NCBI RefSeq assembly: GCF_009857595.1
Contig: NZ_WWCU01000010.1
Span: 62,001-126,000 of the forward strand
DNA length: 64,000 bases
Source: Pseudoduganella aquatica
GTDB taxonomy: Bacteria > Pseudomonadota > Gammaproteobacteria > Burkholderiales > Burkholderiaceae_D
Direction of reading: 5' to 3'
The notes beneath the pieces were generated by a model that was not told the DNA's origin, made no database searches, and saw only the letters and a list, made by a program, of their open reading frames with translations. Below are positions 45,613 to 54,678 of the stretch, piece by piece. Each line of letters begins with the position of its first letter. The first letter of the stretch is position 1. A program made the position numbers and the translations under genes.

Positions 45613-46065
45613 ATGAAAGTACTCATGAAACAACTGATCCCCTCCAGCCTCCTGGCGCTGTCCCTGACGTTGACCCTGGCCGCGTGCGACCGCGCCAAAG
45701 CCCCCGCCGCAGCCGCAGCGCCTGCCGTGGCTTTCCAGAAGATCGACACCGTCACCGGCACGGGCAAGGAAGCGGTGGCGGGCAGCACCGCCGTGGTGAA
45801 CTACACCGGCTGGCTGTACGAGCCGGCTGCGCCCCAGCAGCACGGCCAGCAGTTCGATTCCTCGATCGGCCGCTCGCCATTCGCCTTCCCACTGGGCGCC
45901 GGCCAGGTTATCAAAGGCTGGGACGATGGCGTGCAAGGCATGAAGGTGGGCGGCAAGCGCACCCTGATCGTGCCTGCAGCACTGGGCTACGGCGACGGCG
46001 GCGCGGGCCCGATTCCGCCGAATGCCACGCTGATCTTCGAAGTGGAACTGCTGGACGTGCGATAA
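45613..46065 (+). CDS. FKBP-type peptidyl-prolyl isomerase lipoprotein
   Basis: A 150-residue protein-folding catalyst. The signal peptide ends in a clear lipobox, LAAC, near residue 25, so the mature enzyme is lipid-anchored in the periplasm. An Ala-rich linker precedes one FKBP domain (about 45-150). Its active-site residues are visible: Tyr in VVNYTGWLY, FDSS, the VIKGWDDG loop and LGYGDGG...IPPNATLIFEVELL. An ATG at 45625 is an equally good start. Neither start has a strong ribosome site. The gene is single and convergent with the Sel1 gene. Confidence 0.9.
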   Translation: MKVLMKQLIPSSLLALSLTLTLAACDRAKAPAAAAAPAVAFQKIDTVTGTGKEAVAGSTAVVNYTGWLYEPAAPQQHGQQFDSSIGRSPFAFPLGAGQVIKGWDDGVQGMKVGGKRTLIVPAALGYGDGGAGPIPPNATLIFEVELLDVR

Positions 46066-46076
46066 GGTTCGGCCGC

Positions 46077-47753
46077 TTAGTCGTTCGCGTTATAAATCGC
46101 CACTTCGAAGAGTTTTCGTGGACGAAGCAGCGGAACCTTGTAGTCGAACTCGATAATCGCGTCGTTGCTCCACTGCCCGCTCGCGATTGGCATCCGATAC
46201 ATTGGGTTCTTGGGATCATCGTTGGCTTGCAAGGGCGTGCGCCGGCTTCCCTCGATGATCCACGCGCCGCTGGTGGCTGCCCAAGGCTGATGCCATATTG
46301 CCTTGCTGGGCCGCTTGCAGCGGCTCCAGCGCCCCGTCCCCTTGCATTGGGCGTCGTATTCCTGCGGATCGTCAAACATCGCAATGGCGGCGTTGATTTC
46401 ATATCGCAGGCGAAGGTCGCCCAGGCGCAGCTTTTCAGGCGATACCGTGGGGGTGTGCACGAGTAGTCCAATCCGTAAGGTGCCTCCCTTGAAATTGCTT
46501 ACCAAGTCCGCCTCCGCTTCAAGATCGGGCAGCAGCGGCAGTGTGAACAATTCGCCATGCTCAAGGGGTATTGGGAATTCCTGCCCTGTCTCGGTGCGCA
46601 CACGCAGCGCGAAATTGGGCGGGAGCTGCATTCCCGCCGGCGGCATCAGCGCGAAACTGAATACCGCGTCGGGCGCGAGGGATTGGTGTTTTTCGTAGGC
46701 CGAGACAGCTGCACGCATGGCGCCATAGCTCTTCCAGGGCACCGCCCGCAAACCGGTCACGCGGACCATGGCCAGGCCTTCCCCTGCCTGGCCATGGCTT
46801 TCTGCGGGAAGGACCATCTCGTCGGCAGCAGCGCTCGCCATCGGGCCAGGCAAGCCGTGCCCTGCCGGTTTTGCCAGTTCTGGCGCGGCCTGCGCATGCT
46901 CGCCAAGTGCAGACATCCACCCAATCGCAAGCTGGGCGCCGGAGTGGCCCTCCTCCGCCGCCATGCTGAAATAGCGGTAAGCCCGGTCCAGATCGCGCAC
47001 GACGCCATCGCGTCCCAGATAGTACTCTCCCAAGGTATTCCATGCCGGTACGAACCCGAACTCAGCAGCCCTGACATACCATCTCTCCGCCTCGGCCCAG
47101 TCCCGCTCCGCCTCGTCCCCGAGCTGGTAAATGCGTGCCAACGCCATGGCAGCCTCAATGCGGGCATTCGTCGTTTCCGGCTTGCGGGGATTGAAACGCA
47201 TCCGGTCGCGGTGCGGATTGAACCGGTCCTCGGCGACCGCACGGAGCCACCGGATGCCCTGGACAGCATCCTTCGGCGTGCCGAGCCCTTGGCGATGCAT
47301 ATGCGCCAGCATCAAGGCAGCATCCGGGTAGCCTACTTTCTCATGCGCGGCCTCGAATCGCTGCAGTGCTATCGCATAGTCGTGCTTCTCGAAGGCCTCC
47401 AGCCCTTCACCCAGGCTCTTGTCCTTCGCCTGGATATGGCTCCTGCCGCACATGATTTTAAAATCGAGATTCGTGATCGGCCCCTTCAGGCACCAGCGCA
47501 GCAATCCCTCGAATGCGGTGGCCTGACCCGAAACGATTTTCCGTATCCGCGCTTCGGTATCCACCATCGGCTGCTTGACCGGGCGCGGCGCAGCCACCAC
47601 AACGGTGCTGGATTGCTGTGGCTCCTGCCCCAGCGCGGGGGACTGGGCTAACGCGATGTGCGACAGGCCGGCCGCCAGCCAGATCAGGATCTCCGCGCCG
47701 TGCCCATATGCTTTTCTACGCAAAGTCCCTCCTGGTAAGCAAAATGACTTCAT
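46077..47753 (-). CDS. Sel1-like repeat secreted protein
   Basis: A 558-residue protein with a signal-like N-terminal helix (ILIWLAAGLSHIALAQ). Three or more Sel1/TPR-like repeats (about 110-290) carry segments such as YPDAALMLAHMHRQGLGTP and PAWNTLGEYYLG. The C-terminal half (about 340-558) is beta-rich and not recognised. Sel1 repeats make protein-protein contacts. I choose the ATG at 47753; a GTG at 47780 would add nine residues without a better ribosome site. The 11 bases to the convergent FKBP gene leave no room for a terminator. Confidence 0.75.
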   Translation of the reverse strand: MKSFCLPGGTLRRKAYGHGAEILIWLAAGLSHIALAQSPALGQEPQQSSTVVVAAPRPVKQPMVDTEARIRKIVSGQATAFEGLLRWCLKGPITNLDFKIMCGRSHIQAKDKSLGEGLEAFEKHDYAIALQRFEAAHEKVGYPDAALMLAHMHRQGLGTPKDAVQGIRWLRAVAEDRFNPHRDRMRFNPRKPETTNARIEAAMALARIYQLGDEAERDWAEAERWYVRAAEFGFVPAWNTLGEYYLGRDGVVRDLDRAYRYFSMAAEEGHSGAQLAIGWMSALGEHAQAAPELAKPAGHGLPGPMASAAADEMVLPAESHGQAGEGLAMVRVTGLRAVPWKSYGAMRAAVSAYEKHQSLAPDAVFSFALMPPAGMQLPPNFALRVRTETGQEFPIPLEHGELFTLPLLPDLEAEADLVSNFKGGTLRIGLLVHTPTVSPEKLRLGDLRLRYEINAAIAMFDDPQEYDAQCKGTGRWSRCKRPSKAIWHQPWAATSGAWIIEGSRRTPLQANDDPKNPMYRMPIASGQWSNDAIIEFDYKVPLLRPRKLFEVAIYNAND

Positions 47754-47802
47754 CCTGCATTGGAGAATTGACTTTGCCACTGGCGCTGATATTTGGCAAT
47801 GA

Positions 47803-48909
47803 TTAGTACAAAACCACCGAACGGATCGACTCGCCGCTCTTCATCAGGTCGAAGCCTTCGTTGATGCGTTCGAGCGGCAGGCGGTGGGTGATCAGGTCAT
47901 CGATGTTGAGCTTGCCTTCCATGTACCAGTCGACGATCTTCGGCACGTCGGTGCGTCCGCGCGCGCCGCCAAACGCCGAGCCGCGCCACTCGCGGCCGGT
48001 GACCAGCTGGAACGGACGGGTCGAGATCTCCTGCCCCGCAGCGGCAACGCCAATGATGAATGACTTGCCCCAGCCTTTGTGCGTGCACTCCAGCGCCTGG
48101 CGCATCAGCGTGGTGTTGCCGACGCACTCGAAACTGTAGTCGGCGCCGCCGTCGGTCAGCTGGACGACGTGGTCGACGACGTTCTCCACCTGATTCGGAT
48201 TGATGAAGTGCGTCATGCCGAATTTGCGCGCCATTTCCTCGCGGCCAGGGTTGATGTCCACACCAATGATCTTGTCGGCGCCCACCATCCTGGCCGCCTG
48301 GATCACGTTCAAACCTATGCCACCCAGGCCGAACACCACCACGTTGGCGCCGGCCTCCACCTTGGCCGAGAACAGCACCGCGCCCACGCCGGTGGTGACG
48401 CCGCAGCCGATGTAGCAAACCTTGTCGAACGGCGCATCTTCCCGGATCCTGGCCAGCGCAATTTCCGGCACCACAATGTAGTTCGAGAACGTGGACGTGC
48501 CCATGTAGTGAAACAGCGGCTTGCCGTCCAGCGAAAAGCGGCTGGTGGCGTCCGGCATCAGGCCCCGCCCCTGGGTCGAGCGGATCGCCTGGCACAGATT
48601 GGTCTTCCGCGACAGGCAGAATTTGCATTGGCGGCATTCGGGCGTGTACAGCGGGATCACATGGTCGTCTTTCTTGAGGGTCGTGACGCCCGGCCCAACA
48701 TCCACCACCACACCCGCTCCCTCATGGCCCAGAATGGCCGGGAACAAGCCTTCCGGATCGGCCCCGGACAGGGTGTAGTAGTCGGTATGGCAGATTCCCG
48801 TGGCTTTTAGCTCGACCAGAACCTCGCCCGCGCGCGGTCCCTGCAGGTCAACTTCCTCGATGGTCAGCGGCGCGCCGGCGCGCCACGCAACAGCTGCTTT
48901 GGTTTTCAT
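47803..48909 (-). CDS. frmA: S-(hydroxymethyl)glutathione dehydrogenase, class III alcohol dehydrogenase
   Basis: A 368-residue zinc-dependent, NAD-linked enzyme that oxidises S-hydroxymethylglutathione and so detoxifies formaldehyde. It also reduces S-nitrosoglutathione. The catalytic zinc site is visible as TGICHTD, GHEGAG and the later CGVTTG. The structural-zinc cysteines are in CRQCKFCLSRKTNLC, and the Rossmann motif is GLGGIG. The ATG at 48909 follows GGGAG. No S-formylglutathione hydrolase (frmB) or FrmR repressor is adjacent. A divergent GlxA-type regulator starts 143 bases away. Confidence 0.95.
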   Translation of the reverse strand: MKTKAAVAWRAGAPLTIEEVDLQGPRAGEVLVELKATGICHTDYYTLSGADPEGLFPAILGHEGAGVVVDVGPGVTTLKKDDHVIPLYTPECRQCKFCLSRKTNLCQAIRSTQGRGLMPDATSRFSLDGKPLFHYMGTSTFSNYIVVPEIALARIREDAPFDKVCYIGCGVTTGVGAVLFSAKVEAGANVVVFGLGGIGLNVIQAARMVGADKIIGVDINPGREEMARKFGMTHFINPNQVENVVDHVVQLTDGGADYSFECVGNTTLMRQALECTHKGWGKSFIIGVAAAGQEISTRPFQLVTGREWRGSAFGGARGRTDVPKIVDWYMEGKLNIDDLITHRLPLERINEGFDLMKSGESIRSVVLY

Positions 48910-49052
48910 AAAACGTGCTCCCGTAAAGGTGTGTGAATCAGGCCGAGGCATTGTGCATGCCTTCGCAGGCCAAACGGCGGGAGCCGGGAGAGAATGGCCG
49001 GAAATGGTGCCATAATGACCGGATTTTTCAGACCTCCCAGCATCACCACTTC

Positions 49053-50057
49053 ATGAATTCACCCTCACACCGCGCAGCAACGACCATCGACATCGTCGTC
49101 TATCCAGGCTTCAAGGCAGTCGAAGCGATTGGTCCCATGTCGGTGTTCGAATACGCAAATTTGCATCTGCAGCGCCGTGGCAAGGCGCCGGGTTATGACG
49201 TGCGGGTGGCGTCGTGCAAGGTCGGCCAGGTGCGCTCGGACACCTTGATGTCGCTCGACGCCACCAAAGCCCTCAGCCCCCTCGCCCTGCCCGACAACGC
49301 CATCATCGTCGGCGCGCGCCACATCCAGGAGGCGCTGGTCGAGAGCGCGGCAATCATAGACTGGGTCGCCTCCGTGGCGCCGCGCCTCAAGCGCCTGGCC
49401 TCCTTGTGCTCCGGTGCGTTTTTCCTCGCTGCGGCAGGCGTACTGGACGGCAAACGCGCGACCACCCATTGGAGCGTGGCGGACCGATTGCAAACGGACT
49501 TCCCCGCCGTCCACGTGGACGCCGACGCCATCTTCATCTGCGCCGGCAATGTGTGGACGTCCGCCGGCGTGACAGCGGGCATTGATCTGGCGCTGGCACT
49601 GGTGGAGGAGGATTTCGGCCGCGAGCTGGCATTGGAGGTGGCCACCGAGATGGTGGTGTTCCTGAAGCGGCCAGGCGGGCAGTCGCAATTCAGCGCGCAC
49701 CTGCGCAATGAGCGCACGGCCCGGCCCAATATACGTGAACTGCAGAACTGGATACTGGACAACCTGCAAGAAAAGCTTTCGGTGGCGCAGCTCGCGCAGA
49801 AGGCGATGATGAGCGAGCGTCATTTCACCCGGGTGTTTCAGCAGGAAGTGGGCATGAGTACCCAGGAGTTTATCGAGCGCAGCCGCTTCGAAGGAGCGAT
49901 GTCATTGCTGGCGGAGCTGGCGCTCTCGCTGAAGACAGTCGCGGCGCGCGCCGGTTTTACCGATGAGGCGCATATGCGCAGGGTGTTTTTGAAAAAACTG
50001 GGCATCACGCCCAAGCTCTACCGCGAGCGTTTTGCCACAACGGGCGTTGAGGCCTGA
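49053..50057 (+). CDS. GlxA-type AraC-family transcriptional regulator
   Basis: A 334-residue regulator. The N-terminal DJ-1/PfpI-like domain (about 10-185) includes LCSGAFFLAAAGVLDGKRATTHW with the nucleophile-elbow Cys. The C-terminal AraC domain has two helix-turn-helix units (LSVAQLAQKAMMSERHFTRVF and the later LKTVAARAGFTDEAHMRRVF). GlxA-type proteins often control aldehyde or amine metabolism. Its divergence from frmA suggests that gene as a target (inference). The 3' end overlaps the convergent LysR gene by 40 bases. Confidence 0.9.
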   Translation: MNSPSHRAATTIDIVVYPGFKAVEAIGPMSVFEYANLHLQRRGKAPGYDVRVASCKVGQVRSDTLMSLDATKALSPLALPDNAIIVGARHIQEALVESAAIIDWVASVAPRLKRLASLCSGAFFLAAAGVLDGKRATTHWSVADRLQTDFPAVHVDADAIFICAGNVWTSAGVTAGIDLALALVEEDFGRELALEVATEMVVFLKRPGGQSQFSAHLRNERTARPNIRELQNWILDNLQEKLSVAQLAQKAMMSERHFTRVFQQEVGMSTQEFIERSRFEGAMSLLAELALSLKTVAARAGFTDEAHMRRVFLKKLGITPKLYRERFATTGVEA

Positions 50058-50953
50058 GGGGCCGAAAGGCTGTTCGAGAGCATCTCGAACAGCGTGCGCG
50101 CGGCGGGCGCCATGGTGTGATTGCGCTTGCTGATCAAGCCCAGTGTCCGATGGATTGCAGGATTCACCAGCGGCACGCCGACGATGGTATCCGCCCGCCC
50201 AGGCAGCACGGACAAACCGGGCACCGCGGCCACCCCCATGCCCGCCTCGACCAGGGCCAGTACGCCCGACACGTGATTGGCTTCGCAAAAGATAAGTGGA
50301 TGCTTCTCCACGCCCGCCAGCGCGGCGTCGATGACGCTGCGGTTGCCGCTCGACTTGGCCACCGAAATATACCGTTCGCCCACCGTGTCTTTCCAGTTCA
50401 GCTTCTTGCGGCGCGCAAAGGGATGATCGCGGCGCATGGCCAGCACATAGCGCTCCTCGTAAATCGGTTCGAACACGATTTCCGGGTCCGCCGCGCCAGT
50501 GAAATTGATCCCGAAATCGGCCTCCCCCGCCAGGACCAGGTTTAGCACGTCCTGGGCGCTTTCGTCGTGGATGCGCACCCGGATGCGCGGAAAGCGTTCA
50601 CTGAACTGCTTCAACACCTCGGGGAGGAAATGCCAGACGGCAGACGGCACGCACGCAAGCGTCACCGTGCCCGTCCGGTGCGCCGCGAGGTCGGCAACGC
50701 CCAGCACGGCGTCCTCCAGCCCGCCGAGCGCGGTGCGGACATTCACCAGGAAAGTTTGCCCCACATTGGTCAATTGCACGCGGCGCGTGGTGCGCTCGAA
50801 CAACTTGACGCCAAGGCCTTCCTCCAGTTTTTCGATCCGCCGGCTCAGCGCTGATTGCGACAGGAAGAGGTCGCTTGCAGCCTGGCGGAAACTGGCGCGG
50901 TCGGCAACGGCGACAAAGGCCTGCAAGTCGTGGAGATCGTAATTGATGCGCAT
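50018..50953 (-). CDS. LysR-family transcriptional regulator of the porin/MFS operon
   Basis: A 311-residue LysR protein. The N-terminal winged helix (FRQAASDLFLSQSALSRRIEKLEEGLGV) is followed by a type 2 periplasmic-binding fold. It diverges from the porin, binding-protein-like and MFS genes across a 109-base gap, the classical arrangement for a LysR activator and its target operon. The inducer is probably the transported acid (inference). The ATG at 50953 is the only plausible start. Confidence 0.92.
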   Translation of the reverse strand: MRINYDLHDLQAFVAVADRASFRQAASDLFLSQSALSRRIEKLEEGLGVKLFERTTRRVQLTNVGQTFLVNVRTALGGLEDAVLGVADLAAHRTGTVTLACVPSAVWHFLPEVLKQFSERFPRIRVRIHDESAQDVLNLVLAGEADFGINFTGAADPEIVFEPIYEERYVLAMRRDHPFARRKKLNWKDTVGERYISVAKSSGNRSVIDAALAGVEKHPLIFCEANHVSGVLALVEAGMGVAAVPGLSVLPGRADTIVGVPLVNPAIHRTLGLISKRNHTMAPAARTLFEMLSNSLSAPQASTPVVAKRSR

Positions 50954-51062
50954 GGTGCATTAATACGCTGGAAAATTGCAATTATCAAATTATGCCATTT
51001 AGCGGATGATTCATCCACTGAACAATGAGCCTCATCAAGAAGGCATCCAAAGAGGAGACATC

Positions 51063-52154
51063 GTGCGCCATTCCTGCACCCTTACCGCACTGCTCATGGC
51101 AGGCAGCCCCTGCCTCGCGCAGTCAGGCATCGACGTGTACGGCATCATCGATGTCGGCGTGCGGGGCACCAGCGACCTTGGCGCGAACAATGCGCCCGCC
51201 CTGCCCGGCCATAGCACTGCAGTCAGCAGCGGCGTGGACCAAACCAGCCGCTGGGGCGCAAAAGGCAAAGAGACACTTGGCGGCGGCTGGGCCGCGCTGC
51301 TGCGCCTGGAAGGCGGCATCAATGCCGACACCGGCGCTTCGGCCAAGAGCGACCGCCTGTTCGACCGGCTGGCATGGGTCGGACTTGAATCACCATATGG
51401 CACCCTCGCTGCGGGACGCCAGACCAACCTGCTGTCCGACGCGCTCATCCCCGTCGATCCACTCGGCAAGCGCTACGCCTCGTTCAATCCGAACATCAAC
51501 GTGGCGGGGCTGAGCAATACCGCCTTTGGCACGCATGCATTGGGGCGCCAGTACGGCCCCAGCGGCTACGCCGACAATTTCTACCGCCTCGACAACACGG
51601 TCAAATACACCGCCAACGCCGGGCCATGGCAAGCCCGCGCCGCCTGGTCCTTCGGCGAAGCGCCAGGCGACGCATCAGCCTCCTCAAGCCACGGCGCCGC
51701 GCTGGCTTACCAGCGCCCGGACTGGGTCGTCTCCGGCGCCACCATGCAATTTCGCAGCCGGGAGGACTTGCCGCTCAACGCCTGGACGCTGGGCGCAGCA
51801 GTCCGCATCGCCGGCTGGGACTTCAAGGCAAACGCCGCGCGCAACAAGGCCAACACGGGAGCGGACAAGACGTTACGCCAGCGCGTGCTGTCGGCAGGCG
51901 TGAGCCGCGAGGCCCGTCCGGGGCTGCTCGTCACCACGGCCTGGTACAGCGTGCGGCGCGAAGCCACGGGTTTTTCCGGCGACGGTTTTAACCGCGGCTT
52001 CCTTTTCCTCGAAAACACGCTAGCGCCGCGCACCACGGCATATGCCGAGGCCGACTACACCGTCTGGCGCGGCGACGCGGCTGGGCTGACCGCGTCGCGC
52101 CCGAACGGCCGCCACGGCAGCGGCCTGACACTCGGCCTCATGCACAAATTTTAA
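51063..52154 (+). CDS. Gram-negative trimeric porin (Burkholderiales type)
   Basis: A 363-residue outer-membrane porin. A GTG start at 51063, with AGGAG six bases upstream, opens a short signal peptide ending in CLAQS. The mature chain starts SGIDVYGIIDVGV, typical of porin_4 proteins, and ends with the C-terminal Phe required for assembly. It should admit small anions. It is the first gene of an operon with the binding-protein-like and MFS genes, so it probably opens the outer membrane to their substrate. Confidence 0.9.
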   Translation: MRHSCTLTALLMAGSPCLAQSGIDVYGIIDVGVRGTSDLGANNAPALPGHSTAVSSGVDQTSRWGAKGKETLGGGWAALLRLEGGINADTGASAKSDRLFDRLAWVGLESPYGTLAAGRQTNLLSDALIPVDPLGKRYASFNPNINVAGLSNTAFGTHALGRQYGPSGYADNFYRLDNTVKYTANAGPWQARAAWSFGEAPGDASASSSHGAALAYQRPDWVVSGATMQFRSREDLPLNAWTLGAAVRIAGWDFKANAARNKANTGADKTLRQRVLSAGVSREARPGLLVTTAWYSVRREATGFSGDGFNRGFLFLENTLAPRTTAYAEADYTVWRGDAAGLTASRPNGRHGSGLTLGLMHKF

Positions 52155-52173
52155 CGCACATAAGGAAATCGCC

Positions 52174-52959
52174 ATGCGTCCACATCACTTAAAAACCAAG
52201 GCCCTGTCGGTGTTCGCGGCGCTCGCGCTCGCCACCACTGCGCATGCAGCCGACGTCCGCGTCGTCAGCTCCGGCGGCTTTGCCCAGGCCTACAAGGACC
52301 TCTCCGGCCCATACGAACACGCCAGCGGCGACCGCCTGCTCTCGGCATGGGGACCATCGATGGGCACGACGAAGAATGCCATCCCCGCGCGCCTCGCGCG
52401 TGGGGAAGCTATCGACGTGGTCATCATGGTGGGCGACGCGCTCGACAAACTGATGGCCGAAGGAAAACTCGAACCGGGCAGCAAGGTCGTTCTGGCCAAT
52501 TCCCCGATCGCATGCGCCGTCAGGCATGGCGCGCCGAAACCGGACATCAGCACAATCGATGGATTGCGCCAGGCCTTCCTGCATGCGTCCCACGTGGCCT
52601 ACTCCGACAGCGCGAGCGGTGAGTATATCAAGCGGCAACTTCTAGACAAGCTCGGCATCAAGCCGGCGATGGAAGGCAAGGCCGCGCAGATTCCCGCCAC
52701 CCCGGTGGGGGAGATTATCGCGCAGGGCGAGGCGGATTTCGGATGCCAGCAGCGCAGCGAGCTGAAACCGGTGCACGGCATTGACATCGTCGGCCTGATC
52801 CCCGAGGAAGTTCAACTCAGAACGGAATTTTCCGGCGCCGTTGTGCGCGGCTCCAGCCACCCGGAGGCCGCCCGCGCGCTATTGCGTTTCCTGGCGTCGC
52901 CCGCCAACGCGGCGGCCATCGAGGCTACGGGCCTGGAACCGGTGGCCACGCGGCACTGA
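52174..52959 (+). CDS. ModA-like periplasmic protein, candidate aconitate isomerase
   Basis: A 261-residue secreted protein with a signal peptide cleaved near ATTAHAA. The fold is that of molybdate-type binding proteins (SBP_bac_11), with VRVVSSGGFAQAYKDL and the GEIIAQGEADFGCQQRSEL hinge. No ABC partners are adjacent. From memory, the aconitate isomerase of Pseudomonas sp. WU-0701 belongs to this family and has almost the same length. With a citrate/tricarballylate-type MFS carrier downstream, a periplasmic cis/trans-aconitate isomerase is a fair guess. A plain binding protein is the alternative. Confidence 0.75.
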   Translation: MRPHHLKTKALSVFAALALATTAHAADVRVVSSGGFAQAYKDLSGPYEHASGDRLLSAWGPSMGTTKNAIPARLARGEAIDVVIMVGDALDKLMAEGKLEPGSKVVLANSPIACAVRHGAPKPDISTIDGLRQAFLHASHVAYSDSASGEYIKRQLLDKLGIKPAMEGKAAQIPATPVGEIIAQGEADFGCQQRSELKPVHGIDIVGLIPEEVQLRTEFSGAVVRGSSHPEAARALLRFLASPANAAAIEATGLEPVATRH

Positions 52960-52973
52960 ATCCCATTTTCAAG

Positions 52974-52999
52974 CCGGCGCGGCGCGCCGGTGCTTTTTT
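52974..52999 (+). terminator. Intrinsic terminator between the ModA-like and MFS genes
   Basis: A 7-bp G/C stem (CCGGCGC and GCGCCGG, 3-base loop) is followed three bases later by six T residues. It lies 14 bases before the MFS start, so it probably lowers MFS expression relative to the upstream genes. Confidence 0.75.
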
Positions 53000-53013
53000 C
53001 CTGAGAGGTCGTT

Positions 53014-54339
53014 ATGACAAGCTACTCCACCATCGACGCGGGCGTTGCGGCTCCCGCCGCAACCGTACCGGTGCGCCGCGCGTCCAGGCTAGGCACGGTC
53101 ATCCGTGTCACCAGCGGCAACTTCATCGAAATGTATGATTTCTTCCTGTTCGGCTTTTATGCGCAGCAGATCGCTGCCGCATTCTTTCCCGCCACCAGCG
53201 AATATGCGGCGCTGATGATGACGTTCGCCACTTTCGGCGCCGGCTTCTTCATGCGTCCGCTGGGCGCTATCTTCCTGGGCAGCTACATCGACCGCATTGG
53301 CAGGCGCAAGGGTTTGGTGCTTACCCTCGGCATCATGGCCTCAGGGACCGCGCTGATCGCCTTCGTCCCTGGCTATGCCAGTATCGGCCTGCTGGCGCCG
53401 CTGCTGGTGCTGATAGGCCGCCTGCTGCAGGGTTTCTCGGCCGGTGTGGAGTTGGGCGGCGTTTCGGTCTACTTGTCGGAAATGGCAACGACGGGCAACA
53501 AGGGTTTCTACGTCAGCTGGCAGTCGGCCAGCCAGCAGGTGGCCATCATCTTTTCCGCCGCGCTGGGCTATGCGCTCAACCAAGCGTTCGCGAAGGAGAT
53601 GATCGCCGACTGGGGCTGGCGCATCCCGTTCTTCATTGGCTGTTCGATCATTCCTGTGGTGTTCTACATCCGCCGCTCCTTGCAGGAAACCGAAGCCTAC
53701 CTGGCGCAGAAGACGCATCCGACCTTCCGCCAGATGATGGGGACCATCGCCCGGAACTGGCCCCTGGTCACGGTCGGCGCCATGCTGGTCGTGCTGACAA
53801 CCGTCGCGTTCTACATGATTACGGTGTACACGCCGACGTTCGGCAAAAACGTCCTCAAGTTGAGCACGGAGGACAGCTTGCTCGTGACCTTGTGCGTCGG
53901 ACTGTCGAATTTTATCTGGCTGCCCATCATGGGCGCCCTCTCGGACCGGATTGGACGCTGGCCCATCATGGCCGCCTGTTCGGCGATGGTGGCATTGACG
54001 GCCTACCCTGTGCTGTCGTGGCTGATCGCCAATCCGAGCTTTGCCAATATGGTACTGGTTGAATTATGGCTGTCGTTCCTGTACGGCAGCTATAACGGCG
54101 CCACCATCGTCGCGCTGACGGAGATCATCCCGGTGCAGGTACGGACCACCGGCTTCTCACTGGCCTACAGCCTGGCAACTGCGATGTTCGGAGGATTGAC
54201 GCCGCTGCTGTGCACCTGGCTGATCAATGTCAGCGGCGATAAGGCGGCCCCTGGCTATTGGCTGGCAGGCGCAGGCGCCATCAGCCTGGTGGCGACCTAC
54301 CTCGTGTACCGCGGCATCGTCAGGGAACGCCACGCCTGA
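53014..54339 (+). CDS. MFS transporter of the citrate/tricarballylate:H+ symporter type
   Basis: A 441-residue carrier with twelve helices. It has the signatures of the metabolite/H+ symporter family ([17 protein letters not shown], the loop 2-3 motif [13 protein letters not shown], and [15 protein letters not shown]), as in CitA and TcuC. It should import citrate or a related tricarboxylate with protons. It is the third gene of the LysR-controlled operon, behind an intrinsic terminator. No catabolic genes follow, so internal aconitase and the TCA cycle would use the product. Confidence 0.9.
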   Translation: MTSYSTIDAGVAAPAATVPVRRASRLGTVIRVTSGNFIEMYDFFLFGFYAQQIAAAFFPATSEYAALMMTFATFGAGFFMRPLGAIFLGSYIDRIGRRKGLVLTLGIMASGTALIAFVPGYASIGLLAPLLVLIGRLLQGFSAGVELGGVSVYLSEMATTGNKGFYVSWQSASQQVAIIFSAALGYALNQAFAKEMIADWGWRIPFFIGCSIIPVVFYIRRSLQETEAYLAQKTHPTFRQMMGTIARNWPLVTVGAMLVVLTTVAFYMITVYTPTFGKNVLKLSTEDSLLVTLCVGLSNFIWLPIMGALSDRIGRWPIMAACSAMVALTAYPVLSWLIANPSFANMVLVELWLSFLYGSYNGATIVALTEIIPVQVRTTGFSLAYSLATAMFGGLTPLLCTWLINVSGDKAAPGYWLAGAGAISLVATYLVYRGIVRERHA

Positions 54340-54359
54340 ACTAGTTGCGGTCTGGCTCA

Positions 54360-54678
54360 GTTGATGCCGGTGGCGGCAACACGTAACCATACTGCAGTAA
54401 GTTCGGGGTGTAACTGCCGCCATGACGATACCGGATCCGGACGCCGCCACCATCATCGCGCGCTGCATAGTATAGAGATGGGGCGAACGCGGATAGCCTA
54501 CCCGGCGCGCCATGTAGCGCAATAGATCGCACACCATGCCGCCGGTTCCGGCGGTATCCCCCCCGCCAGCCGGTGCGGCACAAGTGGCGTCCAGCAGCCC
54601 ACAGGCAGCCGTTGCGATCACGGCTCGCCGCCATCCTTTCGGCAGTGCGCCGCAACCCGCTAGGGCACGATGTGCCAC
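54360..54678 (-). pseudogene. Truncated N-terminal fragment of an SBP family 3 protein
   Basis: On the minus strand a hydrophobic leader-like segment (RRAVIATAACGLLDA) is followed by GGMVCDLLRYMARRVGY and an RA...AASGSGI stretch. That order fits the first 45 mature residues of an amino-acid-type binding protein, after which similarity stops. It overlaps the end of the intact binding-protein gene, so it may be the remains of a tandem duplicate. The evidence is pattern-level only. Confidence 0.35.
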
